A stretch of DNA of 45,978 nt from HRBIN24 sp035574155 (GTDB taxonomy: Bacteria; Chloroflexota; Dehalococcoidia; SM23-28-2; HRBIN24). The translations under genes and the position numbers were made by a program. Positions 32,107 through 40,320 of the stretch are shown here, piece after piece (positions within the stretch are counted from its first letter, which is position 1; each line of letters starts with the position of its first letter). The notes beneath the pieces were generated by a model, which saw nothing but the letters and a program-made list of their open reading frames with translations, made no database searches and was not told where the DNA came from. Where the stretch lies: assembly GCA_035574155.1 (NCBI GenBank), contig DATLZD010000052.1:1-45978 (forward strand). Reading direction: 5' to 3'.

Positions 32107-34452
32107 ATGAAGCGGCAATTAGGTTATCATGTAACTCTGATTGTGGCCATAACGGTCACAGTTCTATACACGGGTCAGCCATCGTCTGACCAGCAAAGCA
32201 CACAAGCACACATGCGTCCAGCGCCCAGCTCTCAGCTTAATTTCCCGCCTCCACCAAAGAAGGATAAACTGTCAAAACTTGACCCAGCCCTTCAGCAATT
32301 GTGGCAAGCTAGTACCTTACCCACCGAACTTGGACCTCTGTCCATAGCTATGCAGAGTGTGCATGTGGCCAATGGACTCGTGCAAGCCATCATCGAAGTC
32401 GTTCCGGGGGGAGAAGACCTCATTGCTGCAGTCGTGGAGTCCGCCGGAGGCCGCGTAGAGAGACTTATGCCGGGACTCGTCCAGGCCCTGCTGCCAGTAT
32501 TATCCCTTCCGGGCATTTCAGAACATCCCCTCGTGTCCTTTGTGAGAAGACCGTATTATCCATGGCCTAGCACGACGGTCACCGAGGGTCTCATGTCCAT
32601 CGGTGTTCAGGCTTGGCACAACGCCGGCGTTCGCGGTCGGGGGGTTAAGATCGGGATAATCGATACCGGATTTTATGGCTACCAGTCATTACTTGGTCAG
32701 GAGTTGCCTGCTGACAACCGGGTAGTATATCGCAGCTTCTCTTCTTTACCGTGCAATTTGCCAACCAGTTGCAAACATGGTACCGCTATAGCTGAGATTA
32801 TCCACGACATCGCGCCCGAGGCAACCCTATATTTAGCACAAATTTCCACCGAGATAGAAATTGCCGACGCTGTAAGCTGGTTTGCCCGAGAGGGCGTTCA
32901 CATTGTCAATGTCTCACTGGGATCTCCGGCATGGGGGCCCGGAGATGGGACTGGGTTTGTCAGCCAAGTCGTTAGCTTGGCTCACGGCTCAGGGATCCTA
33001 TGGGTCAACGCAGCCGGCAACTTCGGCCAGGGCCACTGGAGCGGAATGTGGTCTGATCTTGATCGAGATAGATGGCACGATTTCGGTACCGGCACAGAGA
33101 TAAACTTCCTAACGATCTCTGGGATGCGACTGATACCGGCTGGAACCGTCATTAGCATATACCTAAAATGGCAGGATACTTGGAGCTCATCATGCAATGA
33201 CTATGATCTCTATCTGTGGTATGTAGACCCCTTTCTTGGGCCCATCCTCGGCCCAATCTTGGTTGCCAAATCAGATGGACCTCAGGCGTGTGGGCCCGGA
33301 CAAAGACCCGTTGAAGCGATTCACTACGTGACCGTATACTCCGGTTACTACGCTGTGTCAATAGGCGCAGGAGAGATATTACCACCATCCCCACGCAAGC
33401 TCGAACTGTTTGTTAAGGATCTATCATGGGAAGCGAATGTTCCGGCCATGAGCATTGTGCCACCAGCGGATAGCCCGCTTGCGTTGGCGGTCGGGGCAGT
33501 ACCCTGGAGTAGGCCGAGCGAGATTGAACCCTTTAGCTCGCAAGGACCCACCCTAGATGGTCGAATAAAGCCCGACTTAGTCGCACCAGACGGGGTCTCA
33601 ACGGCAGCATACGGTGCCACAGCTTTTCCGGGAACCTCTGCCTCAGCACCCCACGTTGCTGGGGCAGCCGCATTGGTGAAACAAGCCGACCCTAGCCTGG
33701 GGCCAGCACAGATAAGGGCATTCTTGGAGGCCCGGGCCGTCGACTTAGGGGTGCCAGGCAAGGACAATATTTTCGGTGCGGGTCGGTTGTCTCTCGGACA
33801 GCCATTTTCCGGTGCTGCTCCACCTTCTTCTTCACCAACCCCCACACCTAGCCCTACGACGCCTCCTGCAGCGCGGCCAGCCGCTCCAGGATTAGTCTCG
33901 ATCCAACCGTATGACTACCAGAGAGCTCGAGTGACCTGGGTGCCTCCAGAAGGAGTGAGTTACTATCGTGTGTGCGTAGACTTCTTTTTCAATTTCACTT
34001 CGTCATTTGCGAGCTGTTACGACATTCCAGCATCTGATGCTCCGGGCGAAGCACTTGTGGGAGTACCGTGGTGGGATCTGGGGGTGCTCTATTACCGCTT
34101 ACAGGCCTGCAACCAACTTGGGTGCTCAATACCAGTGACAGCAGGAGCGGTAGCCAGGCGCATCTGGCCAGGCGAAAACGACTGGAACTTCTATATGACG
34201 GCAACACTAGATTCATTTGGATTTATAAAGATTGCTGCCATGAATTCAAGCCCTGTCCCTGGAAAACGATCGGATCTCCAAGTATGGGACGGGCTGGCTG
34301 GTTGGGGTGGAGTCATTCATAGCACGTGTCGAGGAATAGCACCTGGTGAGATTTGCGGTCCATATTCGTTCCGCTCAGGTTCATCATTTGTGTCAGCTAG
34401 CCAAGCCTTTCCACCATATGGCTCAATAGCGGTGGGGGTGCAAGTGCGATGA
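32107..34452 (+). CDS. Secreted subtilisin-like (S8) serine protease with C-terminal beta domain
   Basis: This 781-residue protein has an N-terminal signal peptide (K-R, then hydrophobic residues ~8-22) and a propeptide-like region (~30-165). The S8 catalytic domain has D186 in G-I-I-D-T-G, H224 in K-H-G-T-A, oxyanion N305 in N-A-A-G-N, and nucleophile S511 in G-T-S-A-S-A-P-H. An unusually long segment (~310-450) separates the last two and includes a beta-rich insert (T-V-I-S-I-Y-L-K-W). A Pro/Ser/Thr linker (~571-595) leads to a Fn3-like and beta-rich tail. The ATG at 32107 follows TAGGAGGTGAGAG. Base composition and codon use are clearly more AT-rich than all neighbours, and the gene is alone between efp and tRNA-Asn, pointing to horizontal acquisition. 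The protease function is firm; the substrate is unknown. Confidence 0.92.
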   Translation: MKRQLGYHVTLIVAITVTVLYTGQPSSDQQSTQAHMRPAPSSQLNFPPPPKKDKLSKLDPALQQLWQASTLPTELGPLSIAMQSVHVANGLVQAIIEVVPGGEDLIAAVVESAGGRVERLMPGLVQALLPVLSLPGISEHPLVSFVRRPYYPWPSTTVTEGLMSIGVQAWHNAGVRGRGVKIGIIDTGFYGYQSLLGQELPADNRVVYRSFSSLPCNLPTSCKHGTAIAEIIHDIAPEATLYLAQISTEIEIADAVSWFAREGVHIVNVSLGSPAWGPGDGTGFVSQVVSLAHGSGILWVNAAGNFGQGHWSGMWSDLDRDRWHDFGTGTEINFLTISGMRLIPAGTVISIYLKWQDTWSSSCNDYDLYLWYVDPFLGPILGPILVAKSDGPQACGPGQRPVEAIHYVTVYSGYYAVSIGAGEILPPSPRKLELFVKDLSWEANVPAMSIVPPADSPLALAVGAVPWSRPSEIEPFSSQGPTLDGRIKPDLVAPDGVSTAAYGATAFPGTSASAPHVAGAAALVKQADPSLGPAQIRAFLEARAVDLGVPGKDNIFGAGRLSLGQPFSGAAPPSSSPTPTPSPTTPPAARPAAPGLVSIQPYDYQRARVTWVPPEGVSYYRVCVDFFFNFTSSFASCYDIPASDAPGEALVGVPWWDLGVLYYRLQACNQLGCSIPVTAGAVARRIWPGENDWNFYMTATLDSFGFIKIAAMNSSPVPGKRSDLQVWDGLAGWGGVIHSTCRGIAPGEICGPYSFRSGSSFVSASQAFPPYGSIAVGVQVR

Positions 34453-34472
34453 CAAACCATGAGCTCAGTACT

Positions 34473-34480
34473 TCTTGGCT
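34473..34480. repeat. Right copy of the 8-bp repeat at the tRNA-Asn 3' end
   Basis: TCTTGGCT spans the encoded CCA, discriminator and first acceptor base of tRNA-Asn and marks the right edge of the AT-rich island. See the copy at 31836. Confidence 0.25.
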
Positions 34481-34550
34481 CCCCGGGCAGGACTCGAACC
34501 TGCAACCTGGCGGTTAACAGCCGCCCGCTCTACCATTGAGCTACCGGGGA
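34476..34550 (-). tRNA. tRNA-Asn (GTT)
   Basis: The minus strand shows acceptor TCCCCGG/CCGGGGA and anticodon stem GGCGG/CCGCC with loop CTGTTAA (anticodon GTT). The T-arm is GCAGG-TTCGAGT-CCTGC. The discriminator is G, and CCA is encoded. It is the last tRNA of a four-gene cluster, and its 3' end faces the foreign protease gene. Confidence 0.97.
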
Positions 34551-34563
34551 AGCCCTCTCCTCT

Positions 34564-34637
34564 TGGCTGCGGAGCCAGGATTCGAACCTGGACCAGAGGA
34601 TCCAAAGTCCCCTGTGCTACCGTTACACCACTCCGCA
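34564..34637 (-). tRNA. tRNA-Gln (TTG)
   Basis: Acceptor TGCGGAG/CTCCGCA, anticodon stem GGGGA/TCCTC with loop CTTTGGA (anticodon TTG), T-arm CCAGG-TTCGAAT-CCTGG, discriminator G and encoded CCA. An alternative acceptor register beginning two bases earlier was rejected because it loses CCA. Confidence 0.95.
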
Positions 34638-34649
34638 GCCCGTTTCCTC

Positions 34650-34738
34650 TGGTGCCGGAGGCCGGACTCGAACCGGCACGAGGGCGGCCCCTCAGCAGAT
34701 TTTGAGTCTGCCGCGTCTGCCCATTCCGCCACTCCGGC
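34650..34738 (-). tRNA. tRNA-Leu (CAA)
   Basis: Class II tRNA of 89 nt with a long variable arm. Acceptor GCCGGAG/CTCCGGC, anticodon stem GCAGA/TCTGC with loop CTCAAAA (anticodon CAA), T-arm GCCGG-TTCGAGT-CCGGC, discriminator A and encoded CCA. Confidence 0.96.
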
Positions 34739-34765
34739 GCCACCGCTCTCGGGCAGACAAATTTA

Positions 34766-34840
34766 TGGAGCGGAAGACGGGATTCGAACCCGCGACCTCC
34801 TCCTTGGCAAGGAGGCGCGCTACCGCTGCGCTACTTCCGC
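34766..34840 (-). tRNA. tRNA-Gly (GCC)
   Basis: Acceptor GCGGAAG/CTTCCGC, D-arm GCGC...GCGC, anticodon stem CCTCC/GGAGG with loop TTGCCAA (anticodon GCC), T-arm GCGGG-TTCGAAT-CCCGT, discriminator T and encoded CCA. It is the promoter-proximal gene of the cluster. Confidence 0.97.
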
Positions 34841-34867
34841 TCCCGGCCCTCACGGGCTCCGAGGCAT

Positions 34868-34895
34868 ATTATAACCGCCCACGGCGCCCCTGCAA
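34868..34895 (-). promoter_or_regulatory. Promoter of the tRNA Gly-Leu-Gln-Asn cluster
   Basis: On the minus strand a perfect TATAAT (34873-34868) lies 28 nt before tRNA-Gly, with TTGCAG (34895-34890) 16 nt further upstream as a weak -35. Confidence 0.6.
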
Positions 34896-34923
34896 CACCC
34901 GTTCTCCCCCAGGGCCACGCCCC

Positions 34924-37278
34924 CTATCGCTGCTGCGCTGTCCGAAGGGCCCGTAGCACCCTCTCGGGCAGGAGGGGCATGTCGATGTGCCTGATGCCCA
35001 GCGGAGCGAGGGCGTCCATCACCGCGTTCACCACCGCCGGCGGGGCTGCCACCGTCCCGCCCTCGCCTACCCCCCTGGCACCCAGGGGGTTGATAGCCGT
35101 CTGCCCCTCCAACAGCTGGACCTCGATGGCCGGGACATCGCCGGCCTTGGGCAGTGGGTAGCCCATGAAGGAGGACGACAGGACCTGCCCGTCATCGCCG
35201 TACTGGGCGGACTCCATGAGGGCCTGGCCGATGCCCTGGGCGATCCCTCCGTGCAGCTGCCCCTCCACCACCATCGGGTTGATGACGCGACCGCAGTCGT
35301 CCACGGCGATGTAGCGCAGTATCCTGACCCTGCCAGTCTCGGCGTCCACCTCCACCACACAGGCGTGGGTCCCGTTGGGCGAGGAGAAGTTGGGCGGGTC
35401 GAAATAGGCCGTCGCCTCCAGCCCCGGTCCCACGCCCGGCGGCAGGTCAAGGCCCCGGTAGGCCAGGGCGGCCAGCTCCTTGAAGGAGATGCCCCTCTCG
35501 ACGAAGCCCCTGACGCAGACCCTGCCCTCCTCGAAGACCAGGTCGGACGGCCCTGCCTCCAGGACCTTGGCCGCTATCTGGGCCATCTTATCCCGCAGCG
35601 CCTGGGCCGCCAGCAGCACAGCGCTTCCGCCGACCGTCAGCGAACGGCTGCCCATGGTGCCCATGCCGTAGTTGACGAGGTCTGTATCGCTGTGCAGCAC
35701 TCGCACCTCCGCCGGAGACACGCCCAACACATCGCCCGCTATCTGGGCGAGGGTCGTCTCCAGACCCTGGCCGTGGGGCGATACCCCCGTCAGGACCGTG
35801 ACGGTGCCCGAAGGGTCTACGCGGACGGTGGCGGTCTCCCATCCGCCCTTGATGAAGTCCAGCCCCGGCGGGACGGCCACCGAGGGGAAGCCCGCCCGCC
35901 ACAAGTAGGTGGCGATGCCCACGCCGACGTAGCGCCCCTGTCGCCGCCATTCCGCCTGCCGGGCCCGCAGCCTTTGATAGTCCAACAGCTCCAGCGCCCG
36001 CGCCAGGGACTCCTCGCTGCTGGCGCTGTCCAGCACGTGTCCCGTGGGCGTGGCGTGGGGGAAGGCGTCCCTAGGTATGAAGTTGCGTCTTCTGAGCTCC
36101 ACCGGGTCCATGTCCAGCTCGCGGGCCAGGATGTCCATGAGCCGCTCCAGGTAGAAGGCCGCCTCGGCCCGCCCGAAGCCACGATAGGGGTCCACCGGCG
36201 TCTTGTTGGTGAAGACCCCGACCACCTCCAAATGGACGACGGGTATGCGGTAACAGCCCGTCATCATCATGGCGGTCTGGAGAGGCCCGACGGCGGTCAG
36301 GATGTGCAGGTAGGCGCCGAGGTCGGCGATGATGCGGGCCCTGATGCCGGTGATGGTGCCGTCGCGCCGGGCGCCCACCTCCAGGTAGGCCACCTGGCCG
36401 CGACCGTGGCTGGTGGCCACCATGTGTTCGCTGCGCGTCTCGGTCCACTTGACGGGCCGTCCCAAGCGCAGGGCCAGCGCAGCCGCCAGCACCTCCTCCG
36501 GATAGGGGTTCAGTTTGGCCCCGAAGGCCCCTCCCACGTGGGGGGCGATGACCCGTATCCTGTGCTCCGGCAGTCCCAACAGCGGGGCCAACTGGCTGCG
36601 CATGAGGTGGGGCGCCTGGGTGGAGAGCCAGACCGCTAGGCGACCCTCGGCAGGGTCGTATCGGGCCACCACACCGCGCGGCTCCATGGAGTTGGGGACA
36701 AGGCGCTGGTTCTCCATGCGCTGACGGACGATGACGTGCGCCTCCTTCAGGGCGGCCTCGATGTCGCCTCCCAGGGACCCCAGGGGCAGGCGATAGGCAA
36801 CGTTGTCGCCGAACTCGGGGTGGAGGACGGGGGCATCCGCCTCCAGGGCCCTCTCCGGGTCCACCACCGCCGGCAGCGGGTCGTAGTCGACCTGGACCAG
36901 CTCGGCCGCGTCGCGTCCTACGTAGGGGTCTACGGACACGACAACGGCCACCGGCTCGCCCACGAAGCGCACCCTGTCCAGCGCCAGGAGGTGGTGTTCG
37001 GGCACCCTCAGCCCAGGTATGGTCATGCTGGTGGGCAGGGGAGCGCTCATGGCCCTCGTCTCCTGTCCCGTCAGCACGGCCACCACGCCCGGTAGGGCCG
37101 CGGCGCGGGCGACATCGATGCCCATCACCCTGGCATGGGCCAGCGGGCTGCGCACGAAGGTCAGGTAGACCATGCCCGGCAGGTGCAGGTCGTCTACGTA
37201 GGCCCCCCCGCCCGTTATGAGGGGCACATCCTCGTTGCGTTTGACCCTGGCCCCTATGAACCTGCTGCTGGCGTCCAC
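34924..37278 (-). CDS. Xanthine dehydrogenase/aldehyde oxidase-family molybdopterin subunit (orphan)
   Basis: This 784-residue protein is the large, molybdenum-cofactor-binding subunit of a xanthine dehydrogenase-family hydroxylase, which inserts oxygen from water into N-heterocycles, aldehydes or CO. The N-terminal a/b-hammerhead domain (~20-130) and the Mo-binding domains are complete. V-G-G-A-F-G-A-K is near residue 250 and P-Y-R-G-F-G-R-A-E-A near 365. G-A-R-G-V-G-E-G-G, with the active-site Glu, is near 740. The CoxL signature with S-selanylated Cys is absent, so CO dehydrogenase is unlikely. The GTG at 37278 has AGGGAGG upstream. The FAD and 2Fe-2S subunit genes usually adjacent are missing here. 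It lies 34 bp after a crotonase, suggesting action on an aromatic or cyclic CoA pathway (inference). Confidence 0.9.
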   Translation of the reverse strand: MDASSRFIGARVKRNEDVPLITGGGAYVDDLHLPGMVYLTFVRSPLAHARVMGIDVARAAALPGVVAVLTGQETRAMSAPLPTSMTIPGLRVPEHHLLALDRVRFVGEPVAVVVSVDPYVGRDAAELVQVDYDPLPAVVDPERALEADAPVLHPEFGDNVAYRLPLGSLGGDIEAALKEAHVIVRQRMENQRLVPNSMEPRGVVARYDPAEGRLAVWLSTQAPHLMRSQLAPLLGLPEHRIRVIAPHVGGAFGAKLNPYPEEVLAAALALRLGRPVKWTETRSEHMVATSHGRGQVAYLEVGARRDGTITGIRARIIADLGAYLHILTAVGPLQTAMMMTGCYRIPVVHLEVVGVFTNKTPVDPYRGFGRAEAAFYLERLMDILARELDMDPVELRRRNFIPRDAFPHATPTGHVLDSASSEESLARALELLDYQRLRARQAEWRRQGRYVGVGIATYLWRAGFPSVAVPPGLDFIKGGWETATVRVDPSGTVTVLTGVSPHGQGLETTLAQIAGDVLGVSPAEVRVLHSDTDLVNYGMGTMGSRSLTVGGSAVLLAAQALRDKMAQIAAKVLEAGPSDLVFEEGRVCVRGFVERGISFKELAALAYRGLDLPPGVGPGLEATAYFDPPNFSSPNGTHACVVEVDAETGRVRILRYIAVDDCGRVINPMVVEGQLHGGIAQGIGQALMESAQYGDDGQVLSSSFMGYPLPKAGDVPAIEVQLLEGQTAINPLGARGVGEGGTVAAPPAVVNAVMDALAPLGIRHIDMPLLPERVLRALRTAQQR

Positions 37279-37312
37279 GGCGGCCTCCCTTCAAGGGGCA
37301 GCCTCCGGCCCC

Positions 37313-38218
37313 TTATGTCGTCCCGTCCTGAGGCTCGTCCCCAGCGGTCAGTTGCTGCCAGAGCTGCTGGCGGGCCTCGGCCTCCCGGAGCCGCAGGTCC
37401 CAGAAGCGGGGGCGCCGACGCTCCAGGAAGGAGCGCGCCCCCTCGCGTCCCTCCGGGGAGTCGAACCAGTCGGGATACATCATGTGGGAGATGATGCCCA
37501 GCTGGGGCATCATGTCGAGCTCCTGGTCGAAGGTGGCCTTGAGTATCTCCAGGCAGCCCGGGCTGAGCTGCAAGAGGTCCTCGCACCACCTGTCGACCTC
37601 CTCCTCCAGCAGGTGGTCGGGGACCACCCGGTTCACCAGGCCCATCTGGAGGGCCTCCAGGGCGGTGTAGCGACGGCACAGCATCCAGATCTCGCGGGCC
37701 CTCTTGGCCCCTACCACCCGCACCAGGTAGGGCACGAAGTAGCCGTCGGCAGGGCTGCCTACCCGCGGCCCTGCCTGTCCGAATATGGCTGTGTCGGAGG
37801 CGATGGTGAAGTCGCAGCAGTAGGCCAGGTGATTGGCGCCGCCGATGCAGTAGCCCCTCACGGCGGCTATGACGGGCTTGCGGCAGAGACGCACCAGGCG
37901 GTTGACGGGATAGCGGAAGTAAAAGGCCTCCCTGAGGCCCCACTGCTCCCACTCGACATCCCCGCCGGTACCGAAATGGGGGCCGACGCCGGTCAACACC
38001 ACTACCCCGATCTTGGGGTCGTGGCTGGCATCGTAGAAAGCGCGGAACATCTCGTCCACCGTCTTCATGGTCATAGCGTTGTAGCGGTCGGGACGGTTGA
38101 CGGAGATCCTGGCCACCCCGGCCCCCAGCTCCTGGAGGAACTTCTTCTCGTAGATGATCTCCTCGAAGTCGGGCCCGAAGCCGCCCACGCGGGTCCACTC
38201 GGTCCAGCCCATGGTCAT
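37313..38218 (-). CDS. Crotonase-family protein of the MenB/BadI type
   Basis: This 301-residue crotonase-fold protein resembles 1,4-dihydroxy-2-naphthoyl-CoA synthase (MenB) and 2-ketocyclohexanecarboxyl-CoA hydrolase (BadI) more than ordinary enoyl-CoA hydratases. Motifs are V-N-R-P-D-R-Y-N-A-M, F-G-T-G-G-D-V (oxyanion), G-Y-C-I-G-G-A-N, I-F-G-Q-A-G-P-R-V-G-S, and A-R-E-I-W-M-L-C-R-R-Y. A C-terminal S-F-L-E-R-R-R-P-R-F follows. The I-F-G-Q-x-G-P-x-x-G-S and A-R-E-I-W stretches are shared by MenB and BadI. No men genes are present, so ring cleavage or C-C bond chemistry on an alicyclic CoA ester is more likely than menaquinone synthesis (inference). ATG at 38218; 4 bp after the DsrE-like gene. 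Confidence 0.85.
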   Translation of the reverse strand: MTMGWTEWTRVGGFGPDFEEIIYEKKFLQELGAGVARISVNRPDRYNAMTMKTVDEMFRAFYDASHDPKIGVVVLTGVGPHFGTGGDVEWEQWGLREAFYFRYPVNRLVRLCRKPVIAAVRGYCIGGANHLAYCCDFTIASDTAIFGQAGPRVGSPADGYFVPYLVRVVGAKRAREIWMLCRRYTALEALQMGLVNRVVPDHLLEEEVDRWCEDLLQLSPGCLEILKATFDQELDMMPQLGIISHMMYPDWFDSPEGREGARSFLERRRPRFWDLRLREAEARQQLWQQLTAGDEPQDGTT

Positions 38219-38222
38219 CCCC

Positions 38223-38657
38223 CTAAAGCGTGCCTATGATGCGCTTGCTGCTCTCTAGCAGGTCCATCAGCTCGTCCCCGCCGATGGGCCGGACGGAGGC
38301 GGGAAGCCTCTCGCGCAGCCCCGTCAGCTCCAACCAGTGGAGGTTCCCGTAGATGGGGATGCCCTCCTCCGCCGCCCTGTCCAGGAGGGCACGCCAGTCC
38401 AGCTGCCGGCCCTCCCCTCTGCCCTTGACGGGCAGCCCCATCTGGGAGCCGGCATCGGCCATGGCGTAGCGCATGTGCTGGCCCGAGAGCTCCCGCGGCC
38501 AGCCGTAGGTCCCCGACGCGACCGCCACCAGCGCCTCCTGCGTGAGGACGATGGCCACCTCCTGGCCCCTCCGCTTGCCCTGACGGGCCAGGAAGAAGGC
38601 GTCCAACAGAGAGCTCGTCTGGGCATCCCTGAGGAGGATCAGCAGGTCCAAGGCCAC
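38223..38657 (-). CDS. DsrE-like small protein, unknown function
   Basis: This is a 144-residue cytoplasmic protein. The pattern of an N-terminal beta strand (A-L-D-L-L-I-L-L), a helix (S-S-L-L-D-A-F-F-L-A-R), then V-A-I-V-L-T-Q-E-A, and a late G-I-P-I-Y-G-N-L segment resembles the DsrE/DsrF fold. There is no Cys at all, so sulfur transfer as in DsrE is excluded; a binding or structural role is possible. The GTG at 38657 has AGGGAGG upstream. It is the first gene of the operon with the MenB/BadI-type crotonase and the molybdenum hydroxylase, behind a promoter with an operator-like dyad. The fold assignment is tentative. Confidence 0.45.
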   Translation of the reverse strand: MALDLLILLRDAQTSSLLDAFFLARQGKRRGQEVAIVLTQEALVAVASGTYGWPRELSGQHMRYAMADAGSQMGLPVKGRGEGRQLDWRALLDRAAEEGIPIYGNLHWLELTGLRERLPASVRPIGGDELMDLLESSKRIIGTL

Positions 38658-38672
38658 GCCTCCCTGATGAAC

Positions 38673-38688
38673 ATGTTGTCCAGAACAT
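38673..38688. promoter_or_regulatory. Operator-like dyad over the start site of the DsrE-crotonase-Mo hydroxylase operon
   Basis: ATGTT (38673-38677) and AACAT (38684-38688) are inverted around GTCCAG, and the inner bases are partly symmetric. It begins within the -10 of the minus-strand promoter and extends over the expected start site. Confidence 0.4.
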
Positions 38689-38715
38689 CATAGTCCCCAT
38701 GGGCCAGGGGGACAA
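38687..38715 (-). promoter_or_regulatory. Promoter of the DsrE-crotonase-Mo hydroxylase operon
   Basis: On the minus strand TTGTCC (38715-38710), a 17-nt spacer and TATGAT (38692-38687, 5 of 6) precede the GTG at 38657 by about 30 nt. Confidence 0.6.
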
Positions 38716-38800
38716 GGAGAGACGAACGCCTGGGGAGGCCCTGGCGCGGGGCCTGGGGTGGCGGGGCCTGTGGGGCAGTCCCGGGGCCGGGCGAGGACCT

Positions 38801-39322
38801 CTAGAACAGGGCGCCGCGCAGGCCCTGGAGCCCCCGCAGGTGCTGGATCTCCCCGAGGTGGGTGCAGCAGTGGGTGAGGCAGACGGACCCGATGGCCCGC
38901 CGCACCTTCATCTCGCCCATGGGGCGAATGGTCACCGTCTGCTCCAGGTAGCTGTCGTCGATGCCCCGCAGGAACTCGTCGGTGGACTGCCAGACCCTGC
39001 GCGCGTACCCCAGGAACTCCTGGGCCGAGGGCAGGCGCAGCGCCCGCGCCTGCTCCAGGGTCCAGCCGGTGCCCTGGTGGACGCGGTCCAGCCCCCATTT
39101 CTGGTCGTAGCCACCGTCCAACCAGACAGTGGACTGACGCCGCAGAACGAAGTTGATGATGTTGTCCTCGGTGCGGACGGCATGCCAAGCGACGAAGGCG
39201 ATGTGGACGCTCCTCTCGTTGGCCGTCCAGTGCAGCTGCTCGGGCGTCAGGTCCCGCAGCATCTCGTCATACTGCCCGTGCATCTGCTCCAGGGACTCGC
39301 GCAGGAACTCCACCAGCGTCAT
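38801..39322 (-). CDS. DinB-family four-helix-bundle protein
   Basis: This 173-residue protein has the DinB/YfiT fold. H47 in A-W-H-A-V-R and the C-terminal cluster T-H-C-C-T-H-L-G-E-I-Q-H-L-R (H151, H155) form the likely metal triad. Bacterial members include bacillithiol or mycothiol transferases and uncharacterised metal enzymes; thiol-transferase activity is possible but unproved. The Trp-rich middle (W-L-D-G-G-Y) is family-like. The ATG at 39322 lies after AAGGAGG. The preceding 239-bp gap (39323-39561), between this gene and phoU, shows nothing recognisable. Confidence 0.8.
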   Translation of the reverse strand: MTLVEFLRESLEQMHGQYDEMLRDLTPEQLHWTANERSVHIAFVAWHAVRTEDNIINFVLRRQSTVWLDGGYDQKWGLDRVHQGTGWTLEQARALRLPSAQEFLGYARRVWQSTDEFLRGIDDSYLEQTVTIRPMGEMKVRRAIGSVCLTHCCTHLGEIQHLRGLQGLRGALF

Positions 39323-39561
39323 GGGCGGCCTCCTTGCCGAGGACAGACTGCTGACACCGCCAATCTAGACAGGCGGGGGCGGCCCGTCAAGTCAGGCCAT
39401 GGCCGGCGCCGCACCTAGCCTCTGGATTCCCGGCCCCGCGCCAAGGCCATGCTCGCAAGCGGCCGGCAGCACAAAAGGCCAGGCGCAGCGATCCCCCCAC
39501 CGTCCGGGACCGGGCGAGGGCACACGAGGCCCGTGTCCCAGGACGCTGCCGGTGGCCGGGC

Positions 39562-40227
39562 CTAATACTTGGAGACGTTCATCTCCTGGATGCGCCCTTC
39601 CACCAGGTAGACCACCCGCTCGCAGATGTTGGTGGCCCGGTCGGCGATGCGCTCCAGGTTGTGGGCCACCCAGGTGAGCCAGGTGGCCCGCTGGATGGTG
39701 CGGGGGTCCTGCAGCATGAAGGTCAGCAGCTCGCGGTAGACCTGGTCGTAGAGGGCGTCCACCTCGTCGTCCCGGTTGGAGACCTCCCGCGCCATCTGTG
39801 GGTCGCGGCGGCGGAAGGCCTCCACCGCGTCCCGCAGCATGGCGATGGCCACCTGGGCCATGCGGGGTATGTCGATGTAGGGCTTCAGGGGTGGCTCGTC
39901 AGCCAGCAGGATAGCCAGCTTGGCGATGCCCTCGGCGTGGTCGCCCATGCGCTCCAGGTCTACGATTATGTAAAGCACAGAGATGATGGTGCGCAGGTCG
40001 CTGGCCATGGGCTGCTGGGTGGCGATGATCTCCAGGCAGCGGTCCTCGATGCCGTAGCGCTTCTCGTTCACCTTCATGTCGTCAGCGATGATCTGGCGGG
40101 CCAGCTCCACGTCCCGCTCCTTGAGGGCGCGGATGGACCGTTCGATGGCGCTGGCCACCATCTCGGCCATCACCATCATCTCTTCCTGGACTTCCGTCAG
40201 CTCCTGCTGCAGCAGCGTCCTAGTCAT
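39562..40227 (-). CDS. phoU: Phosphate transport regulator PhoU
   Basis: PhoU binds metal and couples the Pst transporter to the PhoR kinase, keeping the PHO regulon off when phosphate is plentiful. The 221-residue protein has two tandem three-helix repeats, each with a conserved motif: D-L-R-T-I-I-S-V-L-Y-I-I-V-D-L-E-R-M-G-D-H-A near 85-105, and A-T-W-L-T-W-V-A-H-N-L-E-R-I-A-D-R-A-T-N near 180-200. The E-R-x-x-D-x-A elements are the metal-binding signature. The ATG at 40227 has AGGAAGG upstream; in-frame starts to 40314 are rejected. It is the last gene of the pst operon. Confidence 0.95.
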   Translation of the reverse strand: MTRTLLQQELTEVQEEMMVMAEMVASAIERSIRALKERDVELARQIIADDMKVNEKRYGIEDRCLEIIATQQPMASDLRTIISVLYIIVDLERMGDHAEGIAKLAILLADEPPLKPYIDIPRMAQVAIAMLRDAVEAFRRRDPQMAREVSNRDDEVDALYDQVYRELLTFMLQDPRTIQRATWLTWVAHNLERIADRATNICERVVYLVEGRIQEMNVSKY

Positions 40228-40320
40228 GGCCCTTCCTGCCTCCTCCCTTGCCGCCCTGCCAGGGGTGACAACATGATGTGCGCCTCCCTCGGGCCTGTCA
40301 AGTGCTTCCGTCATGTCCGT

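Noticed and set aside
34564..34640. tRNA-Gln with a GGCTGCG acceptor
   Set aside because: This register loses the encoded CCA and shifts the D-arm; the TGCGGAG/CTCCGCA register gives a complete cloverleaf.
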